A DNA stretch of 64,000 bases from Celeribacter indicus (lineage in GTDB: Bacteria > Pseudomonadota > Alphaproteobacteria > Rhodobacterales > Rhodobacteraceae): contig NZ_CP004393.1 in NCBI RefSeq assembly GCF_000819565.1, forward strand, positions 4,154,001-4,218,000, given 5' to 3'. The translations under genes were made by a program, and so were the position numbers. Numbering within the stretch: position 1 is the stretch's first letter; each line of letters begins with the position of its first letter. Under the pieces are notes generated by a model. It was not told the DNA's origin and made no database searches. It saw only the letters and a program-made list of their open reading frames with translations. Shown here piece by piece: positions 8,517 to 18,344 of this stretch.

Positions 8517-9333
8517 GTGCCGCCCTCCCCTTGGTTGAAAGGTTCCTCCTCCGAACCGAGCACGGCCGGAGCTGTTCCAGAGAAACACGCGTCACCCGCG
8601 TCGGAGACCCGGATGCTCCATCGCGTTCCAGGAGCATCGCGGCGCGTCTGATCACGCCGATGCGGGCCGAAAATGGCCGCGGACTTTCCCCAAGCAGGCG
8701 CATAACCTGCGCTTGCCCAGGCTGTTGCAGATGCGTCCGAAGCACGGCTCAGCTCTTCCCGCCCGCTGCTGCACCGCAGAGCATCGCAAGGGGGCGTTCA
8801 GCGTCCGAAGTCCGGACGCACGGAAACAGTTTCCGGCAATTGGCTGAACTGGCTCCCGGCTGCCCACGTGCCGCTGACCGCCCAGCGTTTCATCTCCGCA
8901 CGCGTTGGGCAGGCCAAGCATCCGGCATCGTCAACGTGGTGCGTGATTTTCAGATACCGGCTCCCAACATCTCGATCGCGATCGGTCGATCCATATAGGC
9001 GACGCGCGGTAGCACCGGAAGCCATACGGCGGATCCCGGCGCGGCGAACCCTACCCGCCGCACCGTCCTGCCCGGAACGTCTTTCTGTTCCGGGCCCTGT
9101 CAGCACGCACCATGCCCAAGACAAGCAAATCTCTTCCGGGACATCCCCCTCTGATCATTGGACCAGTGCAAATGGGAAATTTACCTCAACACGCTCCGGG
9201 GAATTCAAAAGGCGCTGGGCAATCAGCAGCGCCAAGGCGCGTGCGCACCGCGATGATGTTCACGACATCGCGGCTCGATACACGGTGCTCTTCAGGGCTT
9301 GCCGCCCCGCTTATTCTGGAGCACCAAGGGCGC
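8517..9333. other. Long intergenic stretch, no gene supported
   Basis: About 817 bp separate the divergent ThDP-enzyme and EamA-transporter genes. Open frames here have no family match by eye and no convincing ribosome sites. The one clear structure is an inverted repeat at 8612-8638. The region must hold the promoters of both flanking genes. Confidence 0.5.
8612..8638. repeat. 8-bp inverted repeat in the leader of the ThDP gene
   Basis: GATGCTCC and GGAGCATC flank an 11-base spacer about 96-122 bp upstream of the ThDP-enzyme start. It could be an operator or a leader hairpin; nothing further distinguishes these. Confidence 0.35.
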
Positions 9334-10236
9334 ATGGAAACCTGGATTATAGTTGCCGCCGCCGCCGCGGCATTTCAGACGCTGCGTTTCATGCTCCAAA
9401 AGCAGCTCAGCATGGGGACGCTCAGCGCGGGTGGCGCAACGCTGGCGCGCTTTTGGTATTCGGCACCGTTCGTGGTCGTCCTCCTTGTGATCTATCTGGT
9501 CGCCCGAAGCGTCCTTCTTCCCGAAATCACACCGATCTTCTGGTTTTATTCCGTCGCGGGGGGATTGGCACAGATCCTGGCGACGTGGTGTGTCGTGGCC
9601 CTGTTCGCCCAGAGAAACTTCGCTGTGGGCATCACCTTCAAGAAAACGGAAGTCATTCAGACGGCCCTTGTCGGCTTCCTGGTTCTCGGAGACCGGATAT
9701 CGCTCCCCGGAATAGGGGCGATTGTCCTGGGATTGACAGGTGTGCTCGTGCTCTCCGACACACCCAGCCTTGAGGGCCGCACCTGGAAGCGTTTGGGGAG
9801 CCGCGCAACGATCCTGGGAGTTGCATCCGGCGCGTTCTTCGCCATATCGGCGGTGGGCTATCGCGGCGCCACCCTTTCCGTCGAAAGCGCGGATCCCCTG
9901 TTGCGCGCGGGCGTGTCTCTGGCGGTCGTGACCGTGATGCAGTCCGTCGCACTCTCCTTATGGCTCATGTGGCGCGAGCCGGGGCAAGTGACACGAGTCG
10001 CCTCGGCGTGGCGCACAGCCATCTGGATCGGCCTGAGCGGCATGGCCGGCAGCCTGTGCTGGTTCACCGCCTTCACCCTCCAGAATGCAGCAATGGTTTT
10101 CGCTGTAGGTCAGGTGGAGGTCATCTTCTCCATATTCGCAACCGTCCTGTTTTTCGACGAGCGGATCAGTCGGCGGGAAGCATGGGGAATGGCCCTTGTC
10201 ACGCTGTCGGTAATGATTGTTGTTGCAGTGCGATAA
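9334..10236 (+). CDS. EamA/DMT-family transporter
   Basis: The 300-residue product has about ten hydrophobic segments in two EamA repeats (about residues 1-140 and 155-300), the fold of drug/metabolite exporters. The first repeat ends GAIVLGLTGVLVLSD; the second ends FFDERISRREAWGMALVTLS, both typical of the family. ATG 9334 (METWIIVAAAAAAFQ) is chosen because longer in-frame starts add about 74 residues without hydrophobic character. It stands alone, convergent with the GntR gene. The exported metabolite is unknown. Confidence 0.85.
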   Translation: METWIIVAAAAAAFQTLRFMLQKQLSMGTLSAGGATLARFWYSAPFVVVLLVIYLVARSVLLPEITPIFWFYSVAGGLAQILATWCVVALFAQRNFAVGITFKKTEVIQTALVGFLVLGDRISLPGIGAIVLGLTGVLVLSDTPSLEGRTWKRLGSRATILGVASGAFFAISAVGYRGATLSVESADPLLRAGVSLAVVTVMQSVALSLWLMWREPGQVTRVASAWRTAIWIGLSGMAGSLCWFTAFTLQNAAMVFAVGQVEVIFSIFATVLFFDERISRREAWGMALVTLSVMIVVAVR

Positions 10237-10402
10237 TGGTCAAGCGAAGGGGGAGAATGTCCCTTGGAAGCAGAGCCGGCCCTGGGATCGTTGCCCTCGT
10301 TCAACCATCCAGTGCTGTACCTACCAACTCTGGACCGCCCGAAGCTGGAGTTCTTGGGCTTTGCGTCTCGGCTGCTCGACCAGCCCGACCCGAGCAGTTC
10401 CC

Positions 10403-11182
10403 TCATGGAACCTGATGAATCGATTCCTCGCCGTCTTCCGGATTGCCGAGCCAGCGGAAGGCGCTTTCCAGATCCGGTTTCTCGTCAGCGCTGTCCAGTT
10501 GCAGATCCTGACGAATGTGATCGAGGTGATGCGCCATCGCGGCAGAAGCCCTTTCGCCATGCCCTTGCGCAATCGCGTCAACGATTTCGCTGTGCTCATC
10601 ACGCGGGCACCCGAGCTCTCGCTCGGCATGCACGAGAATGGCAAGGCAAGTCAGAACCTGCAGCTCAGTCATGCAACGGATCAGATAAGGATTTCCACTT
10701 ATCTCGGCGAGCTTCATGTGGAATTCGCCCGTCAACCGGACCAACCGCGCACGATTGTTCGTTACCCGCGCCTCCGCCTCCATTTCTATGTGACGTTCCA
10801 GAACCTTCAGATCGGCCTCGCTGCGCTGATCCGCAATCTTGCTCACCATCGGCGGCTCGATCATATGGCGAAGTTCCAGCATCATTCCCGCCTCGCGACG
10901 GCTCGGGGAAGCGATTGTATAGCCGATGTTCGGCGTCTTGATGAACACGCCGATTTCGGACATCTGGTTCATTGACAGACGCACGACTGTTCGGCTCACA
11001 CTGAAGGCCTCGGCAAGCTGCGCCTCCGTGATCCGCGCCCCCGGCGGGAGCCTCTGTTCAAAAATCGCATGGATCAGGCGGCGTGTGATCTCGCTCGCTG
11101 CATATCCATGCTTCAGTCGCTGCGGCGTTTCATGGCTTTCGTTTCCTTCGTTTGGACGATCCGATGACATATCCAGATTCAC
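10403..11182 (-). CDS. GntR-family regulator (FadR/FCD subgroup)
   Basis: The 259-residue product has an N-terminal winged helix (about residues 28-95, with LPPGARITEAQLAEAFSVSR) and a C-terminal all-helical FCD ligand domain containing EFHMKLAEISGNPYL and DEHSEIVDAI, whose His/Asp residues bind a metal in this group. The start is GTG 11182, placed after an AAGGA site. It diverges from the transporter/hydantoinase operon, which it very probably controls by releasing DNA on binding an operon metabolite. Confidence 0.88.
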   Translation of the reverse strand: MNLDMSSDRPNEGNESHETPQRLKHGYAASEITRRLIHAIFEQRLPPGARITEAQLAEAFSVSRTVVRLSMNQMSEIGVFIKTPNIGYTIASPSRREAGMMLELRHMIEPPMVSKIADQRSEADLKVLERHIEMEAEARVTNNRARLVRLTGEFHMKLAEISGNPYLIRCMTELQVLTCLAILVHAERELGCPRDEHSEIVDAIAQGHGERASAAMAHHLDHIRQDLQLDSADEKPDLESAFRWLGNPEDGEESIHQVP

Positions 11183-11290
11183 AGAGATCTTTCCTTAAGC
11201 ATATAGCGAAGGATCTTGCCCGAAAGTTAATCATGGCAGGCCGTTCGCGCCGTTTCAGTCCCTTATGAACGAAAAACTTCTAGTTTTCAA

Positions 11291-11319
11291 TTGACGTATT
11301 TTTTGCAGCATTCTTCATT
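11291..11319 (+). promoter_or_regulatory. Possible promoter of the transporter/hydantoinase operon
   Basis: TTGACG at 11291-11296 is a good -35 element. Seventeen bases on, TTCATT at 11314-11319 is a weak -10 match. It lies about 90 bp upstream of the binding-protein start and overlaps the inverted repeat at 11315-11330. Confidence 0.35.
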
Positions 11320-11330
11320 GTATCCAATGA
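11315..11330. promoter_or_regulatory. Inverted repeat, candidate GntR operator
   Basis: TCATTG and CAATGA flank a 4-base spacer (TATC) in the gap between the divergent gntR and transporter genes. Short inverted repeats of this size are typical FadR/FCD-subgroup operators, and the position over the presumed -10 region would permit repression. Confidence 0.4.
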
Positions 11331-11408
11331 TAAAGACAAATATTCATGCCACCCTTTCAAGCCTGCTTCACGGCGCAAATCAAAAAAACGACCAACGGGA
11401 GACTAAAC

Positions 11409-13052
11409 ATGAGATGCGAACCTGTTTCTTTTGCTAATTCCAGAGATCTGAAAAGCCAGAGCCTACGCTCGACCCTGAAACTTGCAGCCTGTGGCCTGTT
11501 CTCACTGGCAGCCTTCCCGGCGTGCGAAGCCTGGGCCCAATCCGCAGCGCAGACGCTCATCGTCGCCGGCCCACGTACGCCGGAATCTCTAGATCAGGAA
11601 TACCCCCCCACGGAAGCGGTCCACGAGATGCGACGCAACGTCTACGAACGGCTGCTCGCCTATGAAATGACAGAAGGCGACGATGGAGTTCTTTACGAGG
11701 ATTTCGGGAACATTGGTGGCTCCCTGGCCGAAAGCTGGGAAGTTTCCCCCGAGTTCACCTCCATCACTTTCACTCTTCGCTCCGACGTGGTGAGCAGTTG
11801 GGGAAATCCGCTGGATGCGGACGACGTCATGTGGTCCTTCGAGCGAGGATGGAATCTCAAGTCGAATTTCCACTGGTATATGACGCAGGTTCTCAAGATC
11901 GAAAATTTCGAGACGGCATTCACAAAGGTCGACGACCAGACTGTCAGGGTAACAGTGCCGGAACCGTCTCCCCTGCTCGAGAAGCTGTGGACGAACAGCG
12001 ACCTCGGAATTCTCGATGCCGACAAGATGCAAGAGATTGCGACGGATTCCGATCCGTGGGGTCAGCGCTGGCTTGCAACGAACTCCGCATCCTTCGGCCC
12101 TTACTCCGTGTCCAAATACGCGCCGGGGCAGGAAGTTATCTACGAAGCCAACGAGGAGTACTTCCGCGGCGCGCCCGAGATCAAGCGCGTGATTTTCCGC
12201 GAGATGCCCACCAGCGCAAACCGTGTGGCCGCGCTTCAGGCCGGCGCGGTGGATGTCGCAGAATATCTGGCGCCGCGCGAACTTGCGCTGCTTGGAAACA
12301 TGCCCGGCGTGCGCATCGAGCAGGTCTACGGGAACTATATCCACCGTGTCGAGATGCAGAACGAGACACCGCCCTTCGACAATCCGAAAGTGCGGCAGGC
12401 GATGAACTACCTCGTCCCGCGTGACGAGATCTCGCAGGCGGTGTATTTCGGCACCGCCCGTCCTACGAAAAGTCCCATATCCGAGATCTATCCGGCCTTC
12501 ACGGACGAATACTTCCAGTACGAGGACAACGTGGAAAAGGCGAAGGAACTTCTGGCGGAAGCCGGCTATCCCGACGGTTTCGAAACCGAACTCGGTTATC
12601 GGACCGGCGACCAGATCGAAGAAGAACTGGCTGTAATCCTTCAGACGGCATTCGCGCAGGCGGGAGTGACGGTCCAGCTTTCGAAGCTTCCGGCCTCCAC
12701 CCTGGTGGAACGATACACACAGGGCGACATCCCCATGTATTTCTTCCGGGACATGGCTATCGTGCCCGACGCAGCCTATGTCGCGAATCTCTGGCTGAAC
12801 TCGAATTCGCTTATCGACTACTCAAATTTCCACAGCGATGAGGTGAACGAACTTATCGACAATGCACTTTCGTCGACTGACGAGGAAGCTCGTCTGACGG
12901 ACATGAGGCGTGTTCAGCAAATCACCATGGAAGAGGCTCCTTGGGTATTCCTGTTCAACCCAGGCTACCAACTGGCCATGCGCGACAACGTGACAGGCTA
13001 CTCTTGGTACACCCCCAACGGCAATGCCTGGTTCGATTTCCATAAGGAATAA
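11409..13052 (+). CDS. ABC transporter substrate-binding protein (peptide/nickel type, SBP_bac_5)
   Basis: The 547-residue product has a signal peptide (Arg/Lys-rich start, hydrophobic core, cleavage near AWAQS at about residue 45) and the SBP_bac_5 fold of DppA/OppA proteins. Family features include AESWEVSPEFTSITFTLR near the N-terminus and NPKVRQAMNYLVPRDEI in the middle. ATG 11409 follows a GGGAG site. It is the first gene of an eight-product operon ending in a hydantoinase, so the ligand is probably not a peptide but a cyclic ureide, amino-acid derivative or glycosylated compound. The ligand is inference. Confidence 0.88.
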   Translation: MRCEPVSFANSRDLKSQSLRSTLKLAACGLFSLAAFPACEAWAQSAAQTLIVAGPRTPESLDQEYPPTEAVHEMRRNVYERLLAYEMTEGDDGVLYEDFGNIGGSLAESWEVSPEFTSITFTLRSDVVSSWGNPLDADDVMWSFERGWNLKSNFHWYMTQVLKIENFETAFTKVDDQTVRVTVPEPSPLLEKLWTNSDLGILDADKMQEIATDSDPWGQRWLATNSASFGPYSVSKYAPGQEVIYEANEEYFRGAPEIKRVIFREMPTSANRVAALQAGAVDVAEYLAPRELALLGNMPGVRIEQVYGNYIHRVEMQNETPPFDNPKVRQAMNYLVPRDEISQAVYFGTARPTKSPISEIYPAFTDEYFQYEDNVEKAKELLAEAGYPDGFETELGYRTGDQIEEELAVILQTAFAQAGVTVQLSKLPASTLVERYTQGDIPMYFFRDMAIVPDAAYVANLWLNSNSLIDYSNFHSDEVNELIDNALSSTDEEARLTDMRRVQQITMEEAPWVFLFNPGYQLAMRDNVTGYSWYTPNGNAWFDFHKE

Positions 13053-13119
13053 GACTCAATAGCCCCTTCCATGCCGTCCGGTCCCACCGGACGGCACTTA
13101 TTCCTGCGAGGATATCGTC

Positions 13120-14160
13120 ATGACCCTTTCCCCGACATGGCAGCGATTGCCACGCTTTCTCCGCATCCTTCTCAAACGCCTTCCCATGGTTTTCCCGCAG
13201 GTTCTGGGCGTGATCTTTGTGACATTCATGCTTGTACGGCTGCTGCCCGGCGACCCCGCGCTGTTGATGCTGGGCAATATGGCGACCGAAGAGAGCATCG
13301 ACAATCTCCGTGAGCAGCTCGGATTGAACGACAGCCTTCTCACACAATTCGTCGGCTACCTGACTGGCGTCATTCAAGGCGATCTGGGAATTTCGCTCTT
13401 CACATCGAACCCCGTGGTAGTCGACCTGATGGAACGTGCGCCGGCCACGCTGGAGATGATCTTCTATGCCATGTTGCTCACCGTTATCCTTGGGGTGACC
13501 GTGGCCGTCCTGGCGGTGGTGCATCCCGGCGGCATTGCCGATTACGTCAGCCGTATCTACGGCATGGCGGCGGGTGCCATCCCGGATTTCTGGGTCGGGC
13601 TCCTTCTTATCTTTTTCCTGTTCGCGATTCTGGGCGTCGCACCCGCCCCCTTCGGCCGCATCGACCCCATGATTGCCCCGCCCCCGGCCGTCACCGGCTT
13701 CTACACTTTCGACGCTCTGATTGCCGGCGATCTCGCCGCGCTGAAGTCCGCGGCCGGCCGCCTGATCCTCCCGGTACTCACGCTCACAATCGTCAATGCC
13801 GGGGCGCTGATGAAGATGAGCAAGACCGCCTTCGCGGATATCTGGCGGGCCGAATTCATCCGGCACCAACGCGCCAGCGGCCTGGCCCAGAGCCGGATCA
13901 TCCGAAACGCGCTGCGCAACAGCTTACCGCCCGTCATCACGCTCGTCGGCTTTCTCATGGGATTCCTGCTCGGCGCCGCCGTTCTCGTGGAAACCATCTT
14001 CTCATGGGGTGGTCTCGGGCAATACGCGGTGCAGGCCGTCACCTATTCCGATTACCCAGCGCTACAGGGGTTCGTGCTGGTCGCGGCGGTTTTCATTCTG
14101 GTCGTCTATCTAGTCGTGGACATTCTCTACGAACTGACCGACCCGCGGATCCAGACATGA
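13120..14160 (+). CDS. ABC transporter permease (DppB type)
   Basis: The 346-residue product has about six membrane segments and the DppB-type inner-membrane permease pattern: RLLPGDPALLMLG near the N-terminus, an EAA-like loop with AEFIRHQRASGLAQSRIIRNALRNS, and VETIFSWGGLGQYAVQAV near the C-terminus. Its stop overlaps the start of the second permease as ATGA, indicating translational coupling. Confidence 0.9.
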   Translation: MTLSPTWQRLPRFLRILLKRLPMVFPQVLGVIFVTFMLVRLLPGDPALLMLGNMATEESIDNLREQLGLNDSLLTQFVGYLTGVIQGDLGISLFTSNPVVVDLMERAPATLEMIFYAMLLTVILGVTVAVLAVVHPGGIADYVSRIYGMAAGAIPDFWVGLLLIFFLFAILGVAPAPFGRIDPMIAPPPAVTGFYTFDALIAGDLAALKSAAGRLILPVLTLTIVNAGALMKMSKTAFADIWRAEFIRHQRASGLAQSRIIRNALRNSLPPVITLVGFLMGFLLGAAVLVETIFSWGGLGQYAVQAVTYSDYPALQGFVLVAAVFILVVYLVVDILYELTDPRIQT

Positions 14161-15014
14161 GCCGCCCCATGACCCAAACGACCGACTTCCTTCGCTTCAT
14201 CCTGCATCGACCTGGGGCAACCTTCGGACTTGCGCTGCTGGTCTTGCAGGTCGTTGCAATTCTCTTTGCACCGCTCCTCACAACACATTCCCCGACGCAG
14301 GCAAATCCGCTCATGTCCCTTAAGCCGCCCTCGCCTGAGCACTGGCTGGGCACTGACGTATCGGGGATGGACATCTATTCGCGCATCGTCTTCGCGACGC
14401 GGATCAACCTGCTGATCTCGGTAACCGCTGTGGCCACCGCTTTCCTGATCGGCGTGCCAACCGGCCTCGTCGTCGGATATTACCGGAACTGGTCGAGCAC
14501 GCTGGTGATGCGCGTCTTCGATTTCATCCAGTCCTTCCCGGTGTTTGTTCTGGGCATGGCTCTCGTCTCCGTCATGGGACAGGAGATCTGGAACGTGGCA
14601 ATCGTACTCGCGGCTCTGTTCGTGCCGGTCTTCGCCCGGCTCATCCGCGCAGAGGCGCTTTCGCTGCGCGACCGCCCCTTCGTGGCGGCAGCCCGCTGCT
14701 CCGGTGCGACTGACTGGCAGATCATGTTCCGCCATGTCCTCCCGAACGCCCTGACGCCGGCCATCGTGCAGATCTCGATCTCGCTGGGCATGGCAATCCT
14801 TCTCACTGCCGGGCTCTCCTTCATCGGCGCCGGTGTACGGATGCCGACGCCGGAATGGGGTTTGATGGTCTCCGTTGGTTCTCAGCAAATGATCTTGGGA
14901 GTCTGGTGGGTCGCACTCTTCCCAGGGCTGGCCATTATCTTCTCGGTGCTAAGCTTTTCCCTTCTGGCAGACGGCTTGCGAGAATACGTGGACCCCCGCA
15001 GGGAGCGACGCTGA
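14157..15014 (+). CDS. ABC transporter permease (DppC type)
   Basis: The 285-residue product has the DppC layout: an N-terminal anchor, then HWLGTDVSGMDIYSRIVFATR, an EAA loop with VAAARCSGATDWQIMFRHVLPN, and TAGLSFIGAGVRMPTPEWG. ATG 14157 overlaps the upstream stop. It pairs with the DppB-type subunit. Its TGA overlaps the ATG of the fused ATPase gene by one base. Confidence 0.9.
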   Translation: MSRPMTQTTDFLRFILHRPGATFGLALLVLQVVAILFAPLLTTHSPTQANPLMSLKPPSPEHWLGTDVSGMDIYSRIVFATRINLLISVTAVATAFLIGVPTGLVVGYYRNWSSTLVMRVFDFIQSFPVFVLGMALVSVMGQEIWNVAIVLAALFVPVFARLIRAEALSLRDRPFVAAARCSGATDWQIMFRHVLPNALTPAIVQISISLGMAILLTAGLSFIGAGVRMPTPEWGLMVSVGSQQMILGVWWVALFPGLAIIFSVLSFSLLADGLREYVDPRRERR

Positions 15015-16627
15015 TGATACACTCCCTGAACATCCCGATCCTGACCACCAGCGAATTGAGCGTCGCCTTCGAGGAAAAAACCGTCCTACATACCATCTCG
15101 CTCAAGCTGCACCGAAACGAGGTCCTGGGGATCGTGGGAGAAACCGGAGCGGGCAAATCCGTTCTGGCCCGAGCCCTCCTCGACCTACTCCCTGGCAAGG
15201 GACGGATCAGCGGCGGACGCGTCCTGATCGACGATCGCGATCCGACCCAACTGTTACCGGAGGAACTCCGACAGTTCCGCGGCGGAAAAATTTCTCTGAT
15301 CGGGACTGACGCCAAGTCCCTCCTCGACCCGGTCCGCCCCGTGGGCGAGCAGGTGGCCGACGTGCTGCGGGCACACAAGGGGCTCTCTGCCAAACAAGCA
15401 AAGGCACGGGCCATCGAAATCTTCACTCAGGTCGGCATCGTGGATCCCGCGAGCCGCGCCGAGGCCTATCCCCACCAGCTTTCCGGCGGGATGGCTCAGC
15501 GAGTGATCATCGCAATGGCCCTTATCGCCGAACCTGAGATCATTCTCGCCGATGATGCGACCCTTGGTCTGGACGCAACAATACAGGTTCAAGTGCTCGA
15601 TCTGCTGGTGGCGCGCTGCCGCGAGGCGGGAATGGCGGCGATGATCATCACCCACGATCTCGGCATCGTCGCGCGCTACTGCGATCGAGTTGCGATCATG
15701 CGTGAAGGCCGGATCGTGGAGGAGAGAGAGACGCACGCATTTCTCGAAGCGCCCTCGACCCCCTACGGGGCGGAACTTCTGGGCGCTGCCCGTGCCCGCC
15801 CCGTCCCGATGACGAGCAATGATGATCCAACGAAAGGACTGGAACGGCCCATCATCGAAGTGATCAATCTCGTCAAGCACTTCACCACTTCCGCCCGACA
15901 TGTCGTGAGGGCGGTGGATGATGTCTCCTTTTCCATCCGCCCCGGTGAAACCCTTGCGCTCGTCGGCGAAAGCGGGTCGGGCAAGACGACGGTCGGGCAA
16001 TGCCTCGTTCGCCTGCTCGGCTCCGACAGTGGCAGCATTCTGTTCGATGGTTCGGACGTCCTCCCGCTTTCGCACTCCATGTTCCGACCGCTCCGCCGTG
16101 ATATCCAAATGGTTTTTCAGGAGCCATACGTGGCTCTAAACCCGCGATGGACGGTGGAGCGGCTGGTCTCCGAACCGCTGGCGCTCGATCCCGAGATGGA
16201 AAACGCGGCCAGACGCCGCGAACGGGTCATGGAGATGCTGGATCTGGTCGGTCTTCGCGCGGATCAGGCCAGTGCCTTCCCCCACCAATTGACGGCCGGC
16301 GAACAGAAGCGGGTGGGCATGGCCCGCGCGCTGGTAACGAAACCCCGCTTCGTCGTGTTCGATGAGCCGACCACCGCACTGGATATTCGCGTGCGCGCGC
16401 AGATCATCGATCTTGTGCGCGATCTGCAAAGCGAAATGAATCTCGCAACACTCTTCATTACGCACGACCTGAATTCCGTCCGCTCTCTGGCGCACAGGGT
16501 CGCGGTCATGCGCCACGGAAAAATCGTGGAGACCGGCGAGACCGAACGCATCTTCTCCCACCCCGAAAATGATTACACGAAAATGCTCCTGAGCGCAGAA
16601 CTGCCCATCGAGAGCTTTTCCCGATGA
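15014..16627 (+). CDS. Fused double ABC ATPase (DppD-DppF type) with one atypical ATP site
   Basis: The 537 residues hold two nucleotide-binding domains (about 10-260 and 275-530), each with Walker A (GETGAGKS and GESGSGKT). Domain 1 has a standard signature LSGGMAQRV but Walker B reads ILADDATLGLD, with Asp where the catalytic Glu is usual. Domain 2 has a normal Walker B (VVFDEPTTALD) but an altered signature LTAGEQKRV. In the sandwich dimer the domain-1 Walker motifs face the domain-2 signature, so both changes fall in one composite site and leave the other canonical. It energises the two permeases encoded just upstream. Confidence 0.88.
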   Translation: MIHSLNIPILTTSELSVAFEEKTVLHTISLKLHRNEVLGIVGETGAGKSVLARALLDLLPGKGRISGGRVLIDDRDPTQLLPEELRQFRGGKISLIGTDAKSLLDPVRPVGEQVADVLRAHKGLSAKQAKARAIEIFTQVGIVDPASRAEAYPHQLSGGMAQRVIIAMALIAEPEIILADDATLGLDATIQVQVLDLLVARCREAGMAAMIITHDLGIVARYCDRVAIMREGRIVEERETHAFLEAPSTPYGAELLGAARARPVPMTSNDDPTKGLERPIIEVINLVKHFTTSARHVVRAVDDVSFSIRPGETLALVGESGSGKTTVGQCLVRLLGSDSGSILFDGSDVLPLSHSMFRPLRRDIQMVFQEPYVALNPRWTVERLVSEPLALDPEMENAARRRERVMEMLDLVGLRADQASAFPHQLTAGEQKRVGMARALVTKPRFVVFDEPTTALDIRVRAQIIDLVRDLQSEMNLATLFITHDLNSVRSLAHRVAVMRHGKIVETGETERIFSHPENDYTKMLLSAELPIESFSR

Positions 16628-16640
16628 GGAAGATATCGGA

Positions 16641-17561
16641 ATGAACCGAAAGACCGTTCTCGTCACGGGGGCCTTGGGCCTGATCGGCCACGCCGTGCGT
16701 CTTCGCCTCGAGGAAAGAGGCGACAAAGTTGTTGCGATCGACCGGGTGGCCGGCCAGATTGACGGCTTCGATGTAAGTGAATGTGACGTGACCGATATTC
16801 ACGGGCTCTATGCATTAGCTCGGCGCCATGACTTCACCCACATCGTGCATTGTGGTGCCTTCTCCGGGCCGATGGTCGCGGCGGATCATCCAAGCCGGAT
16901 AGTTCAGGTCAATATCGGTGGCGCGGTCAACATTGCGGAGCTCGCCCGTAATATTGGCGGGGCTCGGGTGGCTTTTGCCTCAACGGCAACAGCATACGGC
17001 GTCACCCCGCCTGGACCGGTTCCAGAGCATACGATCATGATCCCCGACAGTGTCTACGGTGCCACGAAAGCTTCGGCCGAACACCTGCTCAATGCCTACA
17101 AGCTGCAATTCGGGCTGGACACGGTGAGCCTGAGGATCAGCTGGGTCTACGGGCCGCGACGGCGCACCGCCTGCCTGATCCGGGACATGCTTTGCGACGC
17201 ACTCGCAGGCCGCGCCAGCCACATCCCCTTCGGCAAGGATTTTCCGCGCCAGTATGTGCATGTCGACGACGTGGCACGGGCCATGCTCCTCGCTCTCGAC
17301 ACGCCATTGCTGCCAGAGCAGAGCTACAACATCACAGGCGGGCGCCGACACACCATAGGCGAGGTCGCGGATATCGTCTCACGCGTAATCCCAGGCGCCC
17401 GGATCTCCGTCGCTCCCGGAGAAGATCCCGGAGACATGAGGCAGGCATTATTCGATATCTCCGCCGCCGCAAGAGATCTCGGCTACAGCCCACGCGTCAC
17501 GTTGGAGGATGGTATCCGCAGCTATTTCGACTGGCTTAAAACAGAAAGAAGCACAGAATGA
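16641..17561 (+). CDS. NAD-dependent epimerase/dehydratase family protein
   Basis: The 306-residue product is an extended short-chain dehydrogenase with the N-terminal dinucleotide motif VTGALGLIG, STATAYG in the active-site strand, and the YxxxK pair in DSVYGATKASAEHLL. FPRQYVHVDDVARAML is typical of nucleotide-sugar epimerases and of the sugar-acid dehydrogenases of this fold. It sits 13 bp after the transporter ATPase and overlaps the following SDR start, so it belongs to a catabolic operon rather than to a surface-sugar pathway. Whether it epimerises or oxidises its substrate is not clear. Confidence 0.82.
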   Translation: MNRKTVLVTGALGLIGHAVRLRLEERGDKVVAIDRVAGQIDGFDVSECDVTDIHGLYALARRHDFTHIVHCGAFSGPMVAADHPSRIVQVNIGGAVNIAELARNIGGARVAFASTATAYGVTPPGPVPEHTIMIPDSVYGATKASAEHLLNAYKLQFGLDTVSLRISWVYGPRRRTACLIRDMLCDALAGRASHIPFGKDFPRQYVHVDDVARAMLLALDTPLLPEQSYNITGGRRHTIGEVADIVSRVIPGARISVAPGEDPGDMRQALFDISAAARDLGYSPRVTLEDGIRSYFDWLKTERSTE

Positions 17562-18334
17562 TGCAGAGCCCTGACCTTTCCTTCTCTCTTGCCGGGCGCA
17601 AGGCGCTCGTGACCGGCGGCAGCCGCGGCATCGGCGCAGCCATCGCAAGGCTTTTTGCAGAGGCGGGCGCGGACGTGGCAGTCTGTCATTTCGGCGACAA
17701 AGGAGGTGCAGACGATCTTTCTAAAAACTTCAGGGAGCTTGACCGCGTACTGCACGCGCACGAATGCGACGTCGCCCAAGAGACGGAGGTCGACGCCCTC
17801 GCCGAGTGGACAACCGAAACCCTGGGCAAAATCGATATTCTCGTCAATTGCGCAGGCATCGGTGGACAAGACAAACCGTTCCGCGAGGTCTCGGTCGCGG
17901 AATGGGATCGTATGATCGGGATAAACTTGCGCGGAGTCTTTCTGGTCACCCGTGCCTTCTTCCCCGGCATGATCGACCGCGGTTATGGCCGGATCGTCAA
18001 TGTGGCGTCTCAATTGGCCTACAAGGGCGCCCCCGGCCTCGCGGCCTATGTAGCGGCGAAATCCGGAGTGGTCGGGCTGACGCGGGCTCTCTCCTACGAG
18101 GGCGCGCCGCATAATGTCATGGTCAACGGCATCGCCCCCGGTCCCGTCGAAACTCCGCTTCTACTCTCGCACAGCGACGCGTGGCTCAAGATGAAAAAAG
18201 GCCAACTGCCCGTCGGGCGCTTCGGCCGGACCTATGAAATCGCGCCGACGGCGCTGCTGCTCGCTTCCGAGACAGGCGGCGCCTTCTATTGCGGCCAGAC
18301 CCTTTCGCCCAATGGCGGCGACGTGATGCTATAA
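17558..18334 (+). CDS. Short-chain dehydrogenase/reductase (FabG-like)
   Basis: The 258 residues form a classical SDR: cofactor motif TGGSRGIGAA near residue 20, NCAGIGG, a catalytic Ser in VASQLAYKG, and YVAAK with the Tyr and Lys. The C-terminal PVETPLL region is normal. ATG 17558 overlaps the epimerase stop as ATGA. It probably oxidises or reduces a hydroxyl/keto group on the compound imported by the operon. The cofactor preference is not certain from sequence. Confidence 0.87.
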   Translation: MMQSPDLSFSLAGRKALVTGGSRGIGAAIARLFAEAGADVAVCHFGDKGGADDLSKNFRELDRVLHAHECDVAQETEVDALAEWTTETLGKIDILVNCAGIGGQDKPFREVSVAEWDRMIGINLRGVFLVTRAFFPGMIDRGYGRIVNVASQLAYKGAPGLAAYVAAKSGVVGLTRALSYEGAPHNVMVNGIAPGPVETPLLLSHSDAWLKMKKGQLPVGRFGRTYEIAPTALLLASETGGAFYCGQTLSPNGGDVML

Positions 18335-18344
18335 GGAGACCAAG

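Noticed and set aside
8510..8998. Plus-strand frame of 162 codons
   Set aside because: It overlaps the ThDP gene start on the opposite strand and has no recognisable domain.
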